Assembly (NCBI RefSeq): GCF_003594875.1
Contig: NZ_QZEY01000027.1
Location: forward strand, 1-64,000
Length of the DNA: 64,000 nt
Reading direction: 5' to 3'
Source: Bailinhaonella thermotolerans
Lineage (GTDB): Bacteria > Actinomycetota > Actinomycetes > Streptosporangiales > Streptosporangiaceae
The position numbers and the translations under genes were made by a program. Below, piece after piece: positions 62,821-64,000 of this stretch (its first letter is position 1; every line of letters starts with the position of its first letter). Below the pieces are notes generated by a model. That model was not told the origin of the DNA. It worked only from the letters and a program-made list of their open reading frames with translations, and ran no database searches.

Positions 62821-63537
62821 GTGGCCGAGGTGCTGCCGCAGGAGTACGTGCTGGTGCCGACCGAGCAACTGGAGCCGCATCCGGACAACCCGCATCGCGG
62901 GGATGTGGGCCTGATCGGCGAGTCGATCGAGCGCAACGGCTGGTACGGCGCCACGCTGGTGCAGCGCTCGCGGATGCGCATCATCGCCGGGGAGCACCGC
63001 TGGCGGGCCGCGCAGGCCAAGGGCCTGGCGATGACCCCGGCGCTGCTGCTGGACGTGGACGACGATCAGGCGCTGCGCATCATGCTGGCCGACAACCGGA
63101 TCAGCGACTACGGCCACTACGACGACCCGGCGCTGGCGGCGTTGCTGGCCTCGCTGCCGGATCTGGCCGGCACCGGGTGGACGCCCGACGACCTGGCCGA
63201 CCTGGACGCCGCGCTGCCGGCCTGGGTGGAGGTCGTCGGCCAGGAGCGCCCCGAGCGTGCCGAGCCGCCGGCCGCCGTACGCGCACCGGAGGAGGAGGCC
63301 GGGGCCGCGCGCGGCCCGCACCCGAGTGCCTCGTCGGCCGCCGAGGCCGCGGCGCCGGGGCCCGCGGCGCCGCTGACGCCGGCGTCGGCCTCCAGCGGCC
63401 GGGCCGAACTGCTGGTGGTCTTCGCGCCAGAGGAGCACGCCGAGGCCATCGCCCTGATCCGGGCGATCCGTGACCGCGACGGCGAGACCAGCGTGGGCCG
63501 CATCGTGCTGGCCGCGCTGCGCGCGCACGCGACCTGA
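62821..63537 (+). CDS. ParB/sulfiredoxin-fold protein
   Basis: A 238-residue protein with LEPHPDNPHRGDVGLIGESI, WYGATLVQ and RIIAGEHRWRAAQAKGL. GEHR (57-60) is the phosphate-binding box of the ParB N-terminal domain, and MLADNRISDYGHYD follows as in phage versions. The C-terminal half is a Pro/Ala linker plus a small helical domain. Phage proteins of this type sit before terminase genes and may be nucleases or CTP/ATP-driven DNA clamps. GGGAGGGAG precedes the GTG. Confidence 0.7.
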   Translation: MAEVLPQEYVLVPTEQLEPHPDNPHRGDVGLIGESIERNGWYGATLVQRSRMRIIAGEHRWRAAQAKGLAMTPALLLDVDDDQALRIMLADNRISDYGHYDDPALAALLASLPDLAGTGWTPDDLADLDAALPAWVEVVGQERPERAEPPAAVRAPEEEAGAARGPHPSASSAAEAAAPGPAAPLTPASASSGRAELLVVFAPEEHAEAIALIRAIRDRDGETSVGRIVLAALRAHAT

Positions 63538-63544
63538 TCTTCTC

Positions 63545-63566
63545 CCGCACGCGCACACGCGTGCGG
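63545..63566. repeat. Dispersed N6 inverted repeat
   Basis: CCGCACGC, 6 nt (GCACAC), GCGTGCGG, 7 bp after the ParB-fold gene and 24 bp before the terminase-like gene. Confidence 0.7.
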
Positions 63567-63590
63567 CCCGTCCGGTCCCGGGGGGTGTGT

Positions 63591-64000
63591 GTGACCGTCT
63601 CCAAGGCCCGCCAGGTGCAGATCGCCCAGCGCCGCACGCGCGCGGTGCAGATGCGCCTGGCCGGAGTCTCCTACGCCGTCATCGCCGACCAGCTCGGCTA
63701 CGCCAGCGCCGGGGCGGCGAACAAGGACGTGACCAGGGCGCTGGCGGCCACCATGAAGGACCAGCACGAGTCCTCCGAGCAACTGCTGCGGCTGGAACTG
63801 GACCGGCTGGACCGGCTCATGGCCGGGGTGTGGACGCGGGCCTGCGGCGGCGACGTGAAGTCCGTCGAAGCCGCCGAGCGCCTCATCATGCGCCGCTGCG
63901 CGCTGCTGGGCCTGGACCTGATCCACCGCAACGGCGCCGGGGACGGGGACGTGGCCTCGCTGCTGGGGTCGCTGTTCACCGCGCTGCAGACGCGGCACGC
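63591..64000 (+). CDS. Terminase-small-subunit-like protein, cut by window end
   Basis: 136 residues are visible with no stop. VTVSKARQVQIAQRRTRAVQ leads to MRLAGVSYAVIADQLGYASA, a helix-turn-helix, then a helical scaffold (LRLELDRLDRLMAGVWTRAC, VEAAERLIMRRCALLGLDLI). This order matches small-terminase-like HTH proteins of actinophages, which recognise the packaging site. If correct, packaging and virion genes should continue to the right. GTG at 63591 has no clear ribosome site; the GTG codons just upstream are alternatives. Confidence 0.65.
   Translation, partial: MTVSKARQVQIAQRRTRAVQMRLAGVSYAVIADQLGYASAGAANKDVTRALAATMKDQHESSEQLLRLELDRLDRLMAGVWTRACGGDVKSVEAAERLIMRRCALLGLDLIHRNGAGDGDVASLLGSLFTALQTRH

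Noticed and set aside
62821-63537. Second partition ParB
   Set aside because: It has the ParB N-terminal box, but no parA or parS-like site is close and it lies just before a terminase-like gene, as phage ParB-fold proteins do.
1-64000. tRNA or rRNA genes
   Set aside because: No T-arm GGTTCRAATCC-type motif with matching acceptor stem was found by reading; a tRNA scan would settle it.
1-64000. cas genes to accompany the CRISPR-like array
   Set aside because: None of the proteins shows Cas1, Cas2, Cas3 or Cascade features. The PD-(D/E)XK nuclease at 39237 is Cas4-like in fold but in a recombination context.

Overview
The window is very GC-rich throughout. It uses GTG/ATG starts, GGAGG-type ribosome binding sites and 4-bp ATGA/GTGA gene overlaps, and it carries actinomycete-specific families (HTH-DUF5753 with DUF397 partners, an RsbW-type ATPase, DUF932, HTH-TPR regulators). 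I read it as part of a mobile replicon of a filamentous actinomycete, most likely a temperate phage, phage-plasmid or large plasmid. Phage signs are a Dam methylase, a ParB-fold protein and a terminase-small-subunit-like gene running off the right edge, plus a block with a RecB-type exonuclease, a recombination-directionality-factor (RDF)-like protein, a RuvC-like resolvase and a SLOG protein. Plasmid signs are ParA, an atypical ParB, parS-like palindromes and a replication-type HTH gene with 33-bp iterons. No tRNA, rRNA, integrase, cas gene or virion gene was recognised.

Layout. 0.1-6.7 kb: ribbon-helix-helix (RHH) proteins, a possible replication-associated HTH protein, small ORFs, an RNase H-like protein, a two-repeat type I-E-like CRISPR mini-array (4887-4977) and a DUF6247/RelE-like toxin-antitoxin pair. 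6.7-12.6 kb: a cargo cluster with an HTH-TPR regulator divergent from a thymidylate-kinase-like protein, an ATP-grasp ligase, a radical SAM enzyme and a NUDIX hydrolase. 12.6-14.1 kb: an IS110-type transposase. 14.3-24.4 kb: rightward phage-type small genes, including a tandem paralogue family and DUF932. 24.4-27.0 kb: leftward parAB with four parS-like palindromes and an RHH gene. 27.3-33.2 kb: a tight rightward operon of small Cys-containing proteins. 33.2-37.2 kb: an RsbW-type ATPase and two HTH-DUF5753/DUF397 pairs. 37.3-38.7 kb: divergent repressor-like and excisionase-like genes over a probable operator. 39-49.3 kb: recombination and replication genes. 49.7-51.3 kb: an HTH gene plus a ParA-like ATPase with arginines in its P-loop. 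51.6-59.6 kb: a long leftward run of small unknown genes. 60-64 kb: HAD phosphatase, HpcH/HpaI aldolase, Dam, ParB-fold protein and the terminase-like gene.

How it fits together. The 37-49 kb block looks like a phage switch feeding recombination and replication, with parABS for maintenance. The radical SAM cluster and the HAD/aldolase pair look like cargo. The strongest unexplained signal is a dispersed inverted repeat, CCGCACGC-N6-GCGTGCGG. It occurs at least nine times with a constant 6-nt centre, mostly in gene gaps, and behaves like a family of operators or structured RNA elements. Several genes are also preceded by very short ORFs whose stop overlaps the next start.
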